Positions 1 through 8,664 of a stretch of 15,137 bases of DNA are shown here, piece after piece. Under the pieces are notes generated by a model. That model was not told the origin of the DNA. It worked only from the letters and a program-made list of their open reading frames with translations, and did no database searches. Source of the DNA: JBFHDX01 sp041584475. Lineage in GTDB: Bacteria > Pseudomonadota > Alphaproteobacteria > UBA8366 > JADFVY01. Location: positions 1-15,137 of the forward strand of contig JBFHDX010000092.1 in the NCBI GenBank assembly GCA_041584475.1. Direction: 5' to 3'. Each line of letters begins with the position of its first letter. The stretch's first letter is position 1. A program made the translations under genes and the position numbers.

Positions 1-131
1 CCGGCGGTTCGCTCGAGGACAGCGAGCGCGGCCTCGTCGCCCAGGGCCGGAAGCTCGGGGCGATCCGCCTGCTGCGCACGGAGCGGTCGCTCACCCCGGA
101 GGTGGCGAAGGACGTGGTGGACAAGCTCTAG
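1..131 (+). CDS. Protein with ribosomal L7/L12-like C-terminal motif (3' end only)
   Basis: Only the last 43 codons are inside the window; the reading frame runs from base 3 and ends at TAG 129-131. The visible tail contains QGRKLGAIRLLRTE and then an AKDVVDKL ending. This resembles the helix-turn-helix pattern at the C terminus of ribosomal protein bL7/L12 (consensus of the type GRKIEAIKLVRE...GLKEAKDLVE). Many proteobacteria carry non-ribosomal proteins that end in this domain, often after an N-terminal membrane helix, and that is the more likely identity here because no ribosomal genes lie beside it. The N terminus, total length and promoter are outside the window. The gene converges on the SDR gene with only 10 bases between the stop codons. 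The family call rests on a short motif and is tentative. Confidence 0.5.
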   Translation, partial: GGSLEDSERGLVAQGRKLGAIRLLRTERSLTPEVAKDVVDKL

Positions 132-141
132 ACGCCGTCGG

Positions 142-915
142 CTAGAACGGAATGCGGGTGCCGTCCCAGGCATAAAGGCATCCCGAATCCGCCGCCGTCA
201 GGCCGTCGAGCACCGTCAGCATGTGGCGTGCGGACCGTGCGGGAGAGAACAGCCGTGCCGCGGAAACGCCGCGCTGGAACGGCCTCGACAGGGCCGTATC
301 CACGGTGCCGGGATGGAGCCCGACGCACAGCGCGTGCGGGTGCCGGCGCGCAAGCTCGATCGACAGCGTCCTGATCAGCATGTTCAGCGCCGCCTTCGAG
401 GAGCGATAGGCGTACCAGCCTCCGAGGCCGTTGTCGCCGATGCTGCCGACCCGGGCCGAAATCGCGGCAAAGGCCGCCTTGCGGTCGCGGCCGAGGAGCG
501 GCAGGAAATGCTTGGCGACGAGGGCCGGGCCGATCGCGTTGACCCGGAAGGCGGCTTCCATCCCCTCGGCGCTCAGCGCACGCCACGTCTTCTCGGGCTG
601 CAGGCGATCGCCGTCGTGCAGAATGCCGGTGGCGACGATCACCAGATGAAGCTCGCCGGCCGCCCGTTCGAGGGCCGCCGCGGCCGCGGCGATCGTCTCC
701 TCGCGTTCGAGATCGAGGTGCAGCCAGTCCTCCGGGTTTCGTGCCGTGTGCGGCCGCGACCGCGACAGCCGAAAAATCCGCGACACCGCCGGGCAGCGCT
801 CGAGATCGTCGGCCAGGGCCGCGCCGATGCCGCCCGAGGCGCCGATGATCGCGGCGTTGAGCGCCGTACCGAACGATGCCAGCCGGAGCGGCGCCTGCGT
901 CTCGACGTCGGCCAT
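142..915 (-). CDS. Short-chain dehydrogenase/reductase, C-factor-like
   Basis: 257 residues, the usual length of a classical SDR. The cofactor motif GASGGIG is at residues 25-31. N126 lies in RVNAIG, the likely catalytic serine is S153, and the active-site pair is Y170 and K174 (Y-RSS-K). The PGTVDT segment at 202-207 is the normal post-catalytic loop. The fold therefore predicts an NAD(P)-dependent oxidoreductase acting on a carbonyl or alcohol in the cytoplasm. The sequence looks closest to the small C-factor/sniffer-type carbonyl reductases, but the substrate cannot be read from it. The ATG at 915 has a GAGGA element in front of it and sits two bases after the stop codon of the FAD oxidoreductase gene, so the two are almost certainly one operon with coupled translation. 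A longer in-frame ORF reaches position 1194 but runs through the upstream gene and was not used. Confidence 0.88.
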   Translation of the reverse strand: MADVETQAPLRLASFGTALNAAIIGASGGIGAALADDLERCPAVSRIFRLSRSRPHTARNPEDWLHLDLEREETIAAAAAALERAAGELHLVIVATGILHDGDRLQPEKTWRALSAEGMEAAFRVNAIGPALVAKHFLPLLGRDRKAAFAAISARVGSIGDNGLGGWYAYRSSKAALNMLIRTLSIELARRHPHALCVGLHPGTVDTALSRPFQRGVSAARLFSPARSARHMLTVLDGLTAADSGCLYAWDGTRIPF

Positions 916-917
916 GA

Positions 918-1901
918 TCAGTCCTCGTCGATGATGGCGTGCGCGATCGCCCGACCGCTCTCGAACGCGTATTCGACGCGCGCGCCGAGACACCAGTCGC
1001 CGCCGACGAAAAGCGTCCCGTCGGCGGCGCGAAGGCAGGGGCTGCCGAGTGGCACCGTGGTGCGCGAATAACGCCAGCGGTGCGCCGCCGCGTGCCGGAT
1101 GTCGGGCAGTGCGCGGCCGAGGGCGGCCGGCAGCAGCTCGATCATCGCGGCCGTGGCCCGCTCGCGGTCGAGCTCGAGCCGGGCCCGGCTCCACTCGGGG
1201 CTCGCGTGAACGACCCAGCAGTCCGCGTCAGGGCCGCGCAGCAGCTTGGAGGTGTCGCGGCAGACCCAGGCGAGTTCGGCCGACTGCGAAAGCCGGAGAT
1301 CGAAACCCGGATCGACCGGTGTTCCGAAGCCGATCATCAAGGTCCAGCACGGCGCGATCTCGACGCCGGCCACGGCATCGGCGATCGCCGGCTCCGAGGC
1401 GAGGAGCGCGCGCGCCTGCGGTGCCGGCGCCGTGCAGACCACGACATCGAACAGCTGCCCCGAGCCGTCCTGCGACGTCCGGACGCGCCACCCCTTTTGA
1501 TCGCGGTCGATGGCGGCGACCTCGGTCGCGAACCGGATATCCAGGCCTGCGGCCGCGGGCTTGATCAGCGCGTTCATGCCCGGCGTGCCGACGATCCAAT
1601 CGTCGCGCTCGGGCATGTCGCCGACGCCGCGCGGTCGCCAGCGGGCAGCCGCGCCCGCCGCGATGGCGCGCTCGACCAGCGTCCGAAAGGCGGGCGTGCG
1701 GGCGGTGACGAACTGGGCGCCATGATCGAAGGCCATACCGTCGCCGGCGCGGCGCGTCGCAAGCCGACCGCCGAGCCCCCGGCTCTTCTCGAATATCGTC
1801 GGCCGGAAGCCGCGGTCGGCGAGGAGCCGCGCGCAGGCAACACCGGCGACGCCGGCGCCGATGACCGCGATCCTGAGGCTGGCTGCATCCTGATTCGTCA
1901 C
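918..1901 (-). CDS. FAD-dependent oxidoreductase of the renalase/COG3380 type
   Basis: 327 residues. The N-terminal Rossmann motif IAVIGAGVAG covers residues 11-20, with E38 placed to bind the ribose of FAD, followed by the GGRLATRR stretch (44-51) and DHGAQFVTAR (59-68). The last part has GTLFVGGDWCLG followed by VEYAFESGRAIAHAI, the second FAD-binding segment of amine-oxidase/renalase-like flavoproteins. This architecture matches the 'predicted NAD/FAD-dependent oxidoreductase' group COG3380; the true substrate is unknown, although renalase itself oxidises aberrant dihydronicotinamides. I chose the GTG at 1901 because GGAG lies about 7 bases before it and the Rossmann strand starts ten residues later; open frame upstream has no family similarity. 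It is the first gene of a unit with the SDR gene and is divergent from the histidine phosphatase gene. Such flavoproteins often occur near photolyase, ChrR or SDR genes in proteobacteria (family knowledge), which fits the promoter elements seen here. Confidence 0.87.
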   Translation of the reverse strand: MTNQDAASLRIAVIGAGVAGVACARLLADRGFRPTIFEKSRGLGGRLATRRAGDGMAFDHGAQFVTARTPAFRTLVERAIAAGAAARWRPRGVGDMPERDDWIVGTPGMNALIKPAAAGLDIRFATEVAAIDRDQKGWRVRTSQDGSGQLFDVVVCTAPAPQARALLASEPAIADAVAGVEIAPCWTLMIGFGTPVDPGFDLRLSQSAELAWVCRDTSKLLRGPDADCWVVHASPEWSRARLELDRERATAAMIELLPAALGRALPDIRHAAAHRWRYSRTTVPLGSPCLRAADGTLFVGGDWCLGARVEYAFESGRAIAHAIIDED

Positions 1902-1932
1902 GGCTGTCTCCGGCCGTCGTTCGTCGGACAAA

Positions 1933-1978
1933 TGATCCGCATCTTCCGTTGATACGTAACGTGCATGAGACTGGATCG
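1933..1978. promoter_or_regulatory. Candidate divergent ECF-sigma promoter pair with shared -10 palindrome
   Basis: On the plus strand TGATCC (1933-1938) is followed after 16 bases by CGTAAC (1955-1960). On the minus strand CGATCC (1978-1973) is followed after 16 bases by CGTATC (1956-1951). The two -10 elements overlap in the palindrome TACGTA (1953-1958), so the whole 46-bp site is mirror-symmetric in its key positions. ECF sigma factors of the RpoE-ChrR type recognise TGATCC-like -35 elements, and a CGT core at -10 is common among ECF promoters (recalled family knowledge). The minus-strand copy would start transcription about 45 bases before the FAD oxidoreductase gene, and the plus-strand copy about 100 bases before the histidine phosphatase gene. 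No ECF sigma gene lies in the window. Confidence 0.45.
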
Positions 1979-2063
1979 CATCGCCGACCACCGGGACGCA
2001 TCGGCGTGATCGTGGGCGGCGCGGGGCTGGTGAACGGAGCTCATCACGGGGAGGTTCTATAGC

Positions 2064-2699
2064 ATGCTTACGCGAATCGGATCGATCGGGCGGCGCGTCC
2101 GCCGCGACAATTCCGGGCCCGTGCGGCACGGCGCGGGGGCGGCGGCGACGCTTCTCGCCATCCTTGCCCTGGTTGCGCCGTCGCCTTCCGGCGCGGCCGC
2201 GGACGATGAGGTCTGGGAGGCGCTGCGCGCCGGCCACGGCGTCGCCTTGTTGCGCCACGCCATCGCCCCGGGCACCGGGGATCCGGCCAATTTCAGGATC
2301 GGCGACTGCAGCACGCAGCGAAACCTGTCCGATGCGGGGCGAGACCAGGCCCGACGCATCGGCGAGCGCTTCCGCGAGAACGGCATCGCGACGGCGCGGG
2401 TGTATTCGAGCCAGTGGTGCCGTTGCCTCGAGACCGCCGAGCTGCTCGGGCTCGGCCCGGTCGAGGAACTGCCGGCGCTCAACTCCTTCTTCCGGCGCAG
2501 TGGGCTCAGGGGTCCGCAGACCCGAGACATCAAGGAGTGGCTCGCGAAGCGGGATCGCGACCGGCCGCTCGTGCTGGTCACGCATCAGGTCAACATCACG
2601 GCGCTGAGCGGCGTCTATCCGGCCTCGGGCGAGCTGGTGGTCATCCGCCGCGCGGCGGACGGAACGATCTCCGTCGTCGGCACGATCGAGACCGACTGA
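2064..2699 (+). CDS. Exported histidine phosphatase family protein
   Basis: 211 residues. The N-terminal region is basic, then a hydrophobic stretch (about residues 24-42, AAATLLAILALVAP) ends in an Ala-rich site near SGAAA (42-46), so it is likely exported to the periplasm or held by an N-terminal anchor. The mature part has the histidine phosphatase core: LLRHA with R64 and catalytic H65, SSQWCRCLE with R120 and E123, and the second histidine in LVTHQVN (H174). The first motif is RHA rather than the RHG of phosphoglycerate mutases, as in many periplasmic phosphohydrolases of this clan. The substrate is unknown. The ATG at 2064 follows GGGGAGG with about 8 bases between. It is followed after 83 bases by the MFS gene and is divergent from the FAD oxidoreductase unit, with which it may share the ECF-type promoter region. 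Confidence 0.85.
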   Translation: MLTRIGSIGRRVRRDNSGPVRHGAGAAATLLAILALVAPSPSGAAADDEVWEALRAGHGVALLRHAIAPGTGDPANFRIGDCSTQRNLSDAGRDQARRIGERFRENGIATARVYSSQWCRCLETAELLGLGPVEELPALNSFFRRSGLRGPQTRDIKEWLAKRDRDRPLVLVTHQVNITALSGVYPASGELVVIRRAADGTISVVGTIETD

Positions 2700-2782
2700 G
2701 CGAGTGCGGACCCGTGACGCCGGCGGCGAATCGGGGTACCACGGTCTGCGTTGCAACTCGGGTGCAACGCGACGGAGGCGGA

Positions 2783-4132
2783 ATGCCGAAGGATCAATCG
2801 CAGCCGGCCGCGGCCGCCGCCACCGGCGACCTCGCGGCCCGGCTCTACGATTTGGCGACCGGCGACGAGGACGCCCGCCTGTGCCGGGACATCCCCGAGG
2901 ACCAGTGCCGGGAGCAGCCGCGCGGTTTCCTGCTGCAGGTGCTGGCCCAGGCGCTCAGCAAGACCGGCGACGTGCTGGCCGACAGCAAGATCGTGCTGCC
3001 GTGGCTCATCGGCGCGGTCGGCGCGCCGCTCTACCTGATCGGCCTGCTCGTGCCGATCCGCGAATCGCTGGCGCTCATGCCGCAGATCCTCGTCGGCGGC
3101 GTGATCCGGCGCTTCCCCGTGCGCAAGGGCTTCTGGGTCGGCAGCAGCCTCGTCGAGGGGATGTGCATCGTCGCGATGGGCGTGGTCGCGGCGGCCGGGC
3201 TGCGCGGCGCCGCCGCCGGCTGGGCGATCGTCGGCCTGCTCGTCGTGTTCAGCCTCGCCCGCGGCATCGCCTCGATCGCCGCCAAGGACACGCTCGGCAA
3301 GACGGTCTCGAAGGGCCGCCGCGGCCGGGTCAGCGGCTATGCGGCGAGCGCGTCGGGCATCGCCGCCGCCGCCGTCGGCCTCTATCTGGCGCTTAGTCCC
3401 GAGCAGGCCCGGCCGGACTGGCTGCTCTACGCGATGATCATCGCCGCCGGCGTCGCCTGGTTCCTGGCCGCCGCGAGCTTCGCCATGATCGTCGAACATC
3501 CCGGCGCCACCGAGGGCGGGCGCGGCATCGGCGACCTCGTGCGCGACCAGCTCGCGCTGCTGATGCGGGACCGCGAGCTGCAGAAGTTCCTCGCCGCGCG
3601 GGCGCTGATGCTGGCGACGGCGCTCGCCGGCCCCGTCTATGTCGGGCTGGCCCAGCGCGGCACCGGGCAGACGCTCGCGGGGCTCGGCTGGCTGATCATC
3701 GCCTCGGGGCTCGCTGGCGCCGTCAGCGCCTCCTTCTGGGGCGCACTGTCCGACCGTTCGAGCCGGCTGACCATGGCGGCGGCAGCGGCGCTGGCCGGCT
3801 TGCTCGGCCTCGGCGTGCTGGCGCTGCTCGCGCTGATGCCCGGGCTGGCCGGCAGCATCGCCTTCTACGCCGCGGTCCTCTTCGTTCTCGGCGTCGCCCA
3901 TGCCGGCGTGCGCATCGGCCGCAAGACGCACGTCGTCGACCTGGCGGGCGGCGACCGCAGGGCCGAGTACGTCGCGCTCAGCAACACCGTGATCGGCGTG
4001 CTGCTGCTGCTCGCCGGCGCCCTCGTCGGCGTGCTGCTGGGAATCGGGCTCGAGGCCGCGCTCGCCGTGCTGTCCGTCGGCGCGCTGGGCGGCGCCGCCA
4101 CGGCATTCACGATGCGGGAGGTGCAGAATTGA
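2783..4132 (+). CDS. MFS transporter
   Basis: 449 residues with a cytoplasmic N-terminal segment of about 68 residues that is rich in charged residues (LYDLATGDEDARLCRDIPED), followed by a polytopic hydrophobic body. I count about 11-12 candidate helices, starting at about residues 70-91 and 117-138 and ending at about 400-445. The loop FWGALSDRSSRL (318-329) corresponds to the conserved loop 2/8 motif of the major facilitator superfamily, and KDTLGKTVSKGRRG (168-181) is a basic cytoplasmic loop in the matching position of the first half. It is an inner-membrane secondary transporter; nothing in the sequence shows the substrate. The ATG at 2783 has GGAGG directly before it, at 2774-2778. The open frame extends upstream to 2414, but that part overlaps the phosphatase gene. 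Its 3' end overlaps the convergent tspO gene by 26 bases. Confidence 0.83.
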   Translation: MPKDQSQPAAAAATGDLAARLYDLATGDEDARLCRDIPEDQCREQPRGFLLQVLAQALSKTGDVLADSKIVLPWLIGAVGAPLYLIGLLVPIRESLALMPQILVGGVIRRFPVRKGFWVGSSLVEGMCIVAMGVVAAAGLRGAAAGWAIVGLLVVFSLARGIASIAAKDTLGKTVSKGRRGRVSGYAASASGIAAAAVGLYLALSPEQARPDWLLYAMIIAAGVAWFLAAASFAMIVEHPGATEGGRGIGDLVRDQLALLMRDRELQKFLAARALMLATALAGPVYVGLAQRGTGQTLAGLGWLIIASGLAGAVSASFWGALSDRSSRLTMAAAAALAGLLGLGVLALLALMPGLAGSIAFYAAVLFVLGVAHAGVRIGRKTHVVDLAGGDRRAEYVALSNTVIGVLLLLAGALVGVLLGIGLEAALAVLSVGALGGAATAFTMREVQN

Positions 4133-4589
4133 GGCGCCAGACGCTGAAATTGAGCAACGCGGCGAAGCCGACCCAGGCGGCGTAGGGGACGAGCAGCCAG
4201 GCCGCGACCGCGTCGAGCGGCAGGAACAGGGCGATGGTGGCGACGATCGCGAGCCACAGCGCGACCACCTCGAAGAACGCGAGGTCCGGGCGGCGCAGGC
4301 CGAAGAACAGGGTCGACCACAGGCCGTTGAGCACGAGCTGCAGGCCGTAGACCGCAAGCGCGGACGCGGCGCCGTCGAGACCGGCGCGCCGCCAGACGAG
4401 CCAGCCGGCTACCGCGATCGCGATATAGAGGACCAGCCAGACCGGGCCGAACAGCCAGTCGGGCGGGCACCAGCGCGGCTTCGCCAGCGCCCGGTACCAG
4501 CCGCCGGGCCGGAAGACGAGCCCCGGCACGGCCGCCGCGGCGCTCGCCAGCACGAACGCCGCCAGCGCGAGGATTGCGTTTGCGTCCAT
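4107..4589 (-). CDS. tspO: TspO/MBR family tryptophan-rich sensory protein
   Basis: 160 residues, the normal length. Family hallmarks are all visible: WYRALAKPRWCPPDWLF at 31-47 (the WY..L.KP.W.PP.W.F signature), VWLVLY (50-55), LNGLWSTLFFGL (87-98) and the last helix PYAAWVGFAALLN (135-147). Five hydrophobic segments fit the five-helix TspO fold in the membrane. Members bind porphyrins and related tetrapyrroles; in Rhodobacter sphaeroides TspO tunes pigment gene expression in response to oxygen, and others are tied to stress and porphyrin breakdown (established knowledge). The ATG at 4589 begins the family's usual short N terminus; the longer frame to 4694 adds proline-rich sequence unlike the family. 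The leader has no strong ribosome site. It may be transcribed separately from katG, since 359 bases separate them. The stop lies inside the convergent MFS gene. Confidence 0.93.
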   Translation of the reverse strand: MDANAILALAAFVLASAAAAVPGLVFRPGGWYRALAKPRWCPPDWLFGPVWLVLYIAIAVAGWLVWRRAGLDGAASALAVYGLQLVLNGLWSTLFFGLRRPDLAFFEVVALWLAIVATIALFLPLDAVAAWLLVPYAAWVGFAALLNFSVWRLNSAPPAS

Positions 4590-4948
4590 GCTGCAGGATA
4601 TGGCGCCTCGGGGGGACGCGACAACATGCGAGCCGGGGGAGGGCGCAGGACGGGGGCGGATGCGCGGGGCCGGGCCGAAAAAGGCGACCCGCATTGAACA
4701 GTTGCGGCGCCGATAGGCGCAGGAAAATCAGGGGGTTCGGGGGGTGGCCGTGACGCGCCGGGTAAGCCCGGCCTGGCTGCGAGCAGAACCGCTCCGCCGT
4801 TCTCGCTCAACGGCGTCAAGGAATGGCGCAGAGCCTGTGTCAGGAGAAGTCCGCTGACAGGGTCAGATCAGGCCGACGGCACTTGTTCCGGACGTGACGC
4901 TCGAGCGCGGCGGAATCTCAGCGGCGCCAGAGCGTCCATTCTCCGTGA
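4590..4948. other. Intergenic region between katG and tspO
   Basis: 359 bases without a gene I can support. It is G-rich on the plus strand (runs such as GGGGGG around 4610-4615 and 4731-4743) and contains several small inverted repeats, the best being GCCGGG-TAAG-CCCGGC at 4757-4772. A second, bulged one pairs CTGTGTCAG (4835-4843) with CTGACAG (4854-4860), near the katG 3' end. I find no convincing sigma-70 or ECF promoter for tspO, and no small ORF with a ribosome site. It presumably holds the katG terminator and the tspO promoter. Confidence 0.5.
4757..4772. terminator. Short GC hairpin downstream of katG (weak terminator candidate)
   Basis: A perfect 6-bp stem, GCCGGG and CCCGGC, with the tetraloop TAAG. 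It lies about 180 bases past the katG stop codon on the minus strand and about 170 bases upstream of tspO. No U-tract follows on either strand, so intrinsic termination is not assured; it could equally be a leader structure of the tspO message. Confidence 0.25.
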
Positions 4949-7117
<2,169 letters not shown>

Positions 7118-7220
7118 GTTGATCTCCCGTTCCTGCTCGATGAATTGAGGTGTCCGGCGGAGAACCGTTGCCAACCCCCTGAGAGCGACGCCGTTTCGTG
7201 GCGATTGCTCTGCGACTACC

Positions 7221-7241
7221 GAATTAGAATAATTCTAATTC
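7221..7241. promoter_or_regulatory. Perfect 10-1-10 palindrome, Fur/Irr/PerR-like operator of katG
   Basis: The arm GAATTAGAAT (7221-7230), one central A, and the exact reverse complement ATTCTAATTC (7232-7241). The core TTAGAA-N3-TTCTAA matches what I recall of both the 7-1-7 PerR box and the alphaproteobacterial Irr box (iron control element). It sits about 104-124 bases before the katG start and covers the likely -10 hexamer. A Fur-superfamily repressor that links peroxide or iron/haem status to katG expression is the simplest reading. Which member binds cannot be decided here, as no regulator gene is in the window. Confidence 0.6.
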
Positions 7242-7253
7242 GTAATTTATCAA
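7226..7253 (-). promoter_or_regulatory. Probable sigma-70 promoter of katG
   Basis: Read on the minus strand, TTGATA (7253-7248) is followed after 16 bases by TATTCT (7231-7226), a 5/6 and a 4/6 match to the housekeeping consensus. The -10 lies inside the palindromic operator, so a bound repressor would occlude RNA polymerase. It predicts a start near 7219 and a leader of about 100 bases. This is the most AT-rich spot in the window. Confidence 0.45.
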
Positions 7254-7570
7254 TCGAAAAGATGCCGTTTATCGATCGGACATCTGAATCCGCCTCAACA
7301 GCAATCCCACGCACTGGCCGCTTGCGTCGCTCAAGCATCGCGACGGCGGCTCATCCGAGCCGTTGTTTTCGATGAATGGTTCATGTCTGCTCGGGCCCGC
7401 CGCGGGCCCTCCCGCCGATCCACCTTGCGCCTGCGGGCCTCTCCCCGCAACCGGACGTGTCGTCGGCCCTCCGACCCCTGCCGCCTCATTCCCGCCCCGC
7501 CCCTATGCCGGGCCGCCCGGCTCTGCTATCTCTGCGCTGTCGATAACCGGGACAGCAGGGGGCGGAGTCC
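7254..7570. other. Intergenic region between katG promoter and the 2-hydroxyacid dehydrogenase gene
   Basis: 317 bases without a supported gene. Short frames here lack a ribosome site and any family pattern. It should contain the promoter of the plus-strand 2-hydroxyacid dehydrogenase gene, but I see no clear -35/-10 pair. It contains the GC palindrome at 7393-7409 and a pyrimidine-rich stretch (about 7405-7540, plus strand) ending in the GGGGGCGGAG ribosome site of the next gene. Confidence 0.5.
7393..7409. repeat. Perfect GC palindrome 8-1-8
   Basis: GGGCCCGC, a central C, then GCGGGCCC. In RNA it would form a 6-bp stem with a 5-base loop. There is no following T-run on either strand, so it is a poor intrinsic terminator. 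It lies about 160 bases upstream of the dehydrogenase gene and could be a protein-binding site or a leader hairpin. Function not known. Confidence 0.35.
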
Positions 7571-8542
7571 GTGAGCAAGCCGAAAGTCATCGTCACGCGG
7601 CGCTGGCCGCAGGAAGTGGAGGCGCGCCTCCGGGAGCTCTTCGACGTCACGCTCAACGCCGAGGACAGGCCGCTGGACAAGGCCGCCCTGCGCCACGCGT
7701 TCAGCGACTACGACGCGGTCTTTCCCACGGTCACCGACCGCATCGATGACGAGGTGATGTCGGCCGAGCCGCGGCGCGCGAAGCTGATCGGCAATTTCGG
7801 CGTCGGCTTCAACAACATCGATATCGCCGCGGCGAAGGCGCGCGGGCTCGTCGTCACCAACACGCCCGAGGTGCTGACCGACGCCACCGCCGATCTGGCG
7901 ATGACGCTGCTCTTGATGACGGCGCGCCGCGCCGGCGAGGGGGAGCGGCACGTGCGCGCCAAGGCGTGGACCGGCTGGCGGCCGACGCACATGATGGGCA
8001 CCGAGGTCAGCGGCAAGGTGCTGGGGTTGATCGGGCTCGGGCGCATCGGCCAGGCGACGGCGCGGCGGGCGCGGCACGGCTTCGGCATGCGCATCGTCTT
8101 CTACGATCCCTACCCGCCGCCGGCAGACGTGCTGCGCGACCTCGCGGCGGAGCGCCGCGAGGACATCGAGGCGGTGCTCGGCGAGGCCGATTTCGTCTCG
8201 CTGCACTGCCCGGCGACGCCGGAGAACCGGCACCTGATGAACGCGTCCCGCTTCGCCGCCATGCAGCGCCACGGCATCCTCGTCAACACCGCGCGCGGCG
8301 ACGTCGTCGACGAGGCGGCGCTGGTGACGGCGCTGCAGGACGGGCAGATCGCCGGCGCCGGGCTCGACGTCTTCGAGAAGGAGCCGGCGGTGACGCCGGC
8401 GCTGCTCGGGATGGAGAACGTCGTGCTGCTGCCGCACCTCGGCAGCGCCACCCGCGAGACGCGCGCCGCCATGGGCTTCCGCGTCATCGAGAACGCGCAA
8501 GCCTTCTTCGCCGGCCGCGAGCCGCGCGACCGCGTCGCCTGA
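7571..8542 (+). CDS. D-2-hydroxyacid dehydrogenase (glyoxylate/hydroxypyruvate reductase class)
   Basis: 323 residues, the standard length. The family reduces 2-keto acids to D-2-hydroxy acids with NAD(P)H. The central Rossmann motif GLGRIG is at 155-160. The acidic D179 at the end of the second strand (VFYDP) favours NADH over NADPH. The catalytic triad is R242 (NTARGDVVDE), E271 (DVFEKEP) and H289 (LLPHLGSAT). The substrate loop NFGVGFNNID (75-84) resembles the glyoxylate reductase group. It starts at GTG 7571, with GGGGGCGGAG ending 3 bases upstream. The next gene, 122 bases downstream on the same strand, is a glycine-cleavage-T/SHMT fusion, so glyoxylate or hydroxypyruvate (the 2-keto acids nearest to glycine and serine) are sensible substrates; this is inference from context. 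Formate, phosphoglycerate or D-lactate dehydrogenase activities are less likely: there is no ACT domain and the length is short. Confidence 0.9.
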   Translation: MSKPKVIVTRRWPQEVEARLRELFDVTLNAEDRPLDKAALRHAFSDYDAVFPTVTDRIDDEVMSAEPRRAKLIGNFGVGFNNIDIAAAKARGLVVTNTPEVLTDATADLAMTLLLMTARRAGEGERHVRAKAWTGWRPTHMMGTEVSGKVLGLIGLGRIGQATARRARHGFGMRIVFYDPYPPPADVLRDLAAERREDIEAVLGEADFVSLHCPATPENRHLMNASRFAAMQRHGILVNTARGDVVDEAALVTALQDGQIAGAGLDVFEKEPAVTPALLGMENVVLLPHLGSATRETRAAMGFRVIENAQAFFAGREPRDRVA

Positions 8543-8617
8543 CGCCGGCGCCCGGTCCCGCGCACGGTCCGCCGGGCAGCGGACCCATTTCCCGCGACGG
8601 CTCCGCTGCACTACACT

Positions 8618-8646
8618 GTCCCACTCGCCCTGCGGGACGGGGCGAG
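8618..8646 (+). other. Two mutually exclusive stem options in the leader of the GcvT-SHMT gene
   Basis: GTCCC (8618-8622) can pair with GGGAC (8634-8638), and CTCGCCC (8624-8630) can pair with GGGCGAG (8640-8646). The arms interleave, so the stems either compete or form a pseudoknot, and the second one ends 4 bases before the AGGGAGG ribosome site at 8651. A TACACT hexamer at 8612-8617 could be a weak -10. The rest of the 122-base gap shows nothing else. A regulatory role is possible but unproven; in such GC-rich DNA short stems arise by chance. Confidence 0.25.
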
Positions 8647-8664
8647 CTGCAGGGAGGCTTTCTC

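Noticed and set aside
1902..2756. N-terminal extension of the FAD oxidoreductase frame to about 612 residues
   Set aside because: The extension runs antisense through the histidine phosphatase gene and the promoter region, and has no similarity to anything recognisable. The Rossmann motif directly after GTG 1901, with its ribosome site, marks the true start.
2414..2782. Upstream extension of the MFS frame
   Set aside because: It overlaps the 3' half of the phosphatase gene in another frame and has arginine/glycine-rich shadow composition. ATG 2783 has GGAGG just upstream.
4590..4948. Insertion sequence remnant or attachment site between tspO and katG
   Set aside because: No terminal inverted repeats, target duplication or transposase fragments could be found; only short GC stems.
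7118..7174. Upstream in-frame ATG for katG (741 residues)
   Set aside because: It lacks a good ribosome site, while ATG 7117 has GGGAG at proper spacing and gives a normal KatG N terminus.
7363..7749. Small proline-rich plus-strand ORF upstream of the 2-hydroxyacid dehydrogenase gene
   Set aside because: It has no ribosome site, overlaps the dehydrogenase gene out of frame, and its content is explained by C-rich DNA.
8543..8664. Glycine riboswitch upstream of the GcvT-containing gene
   Set aside because: I looked for the conserved glycine-aptamer core and tandem arrangement and did not see it; 122 bases is also short for a tandem aptamer plus expression platform.
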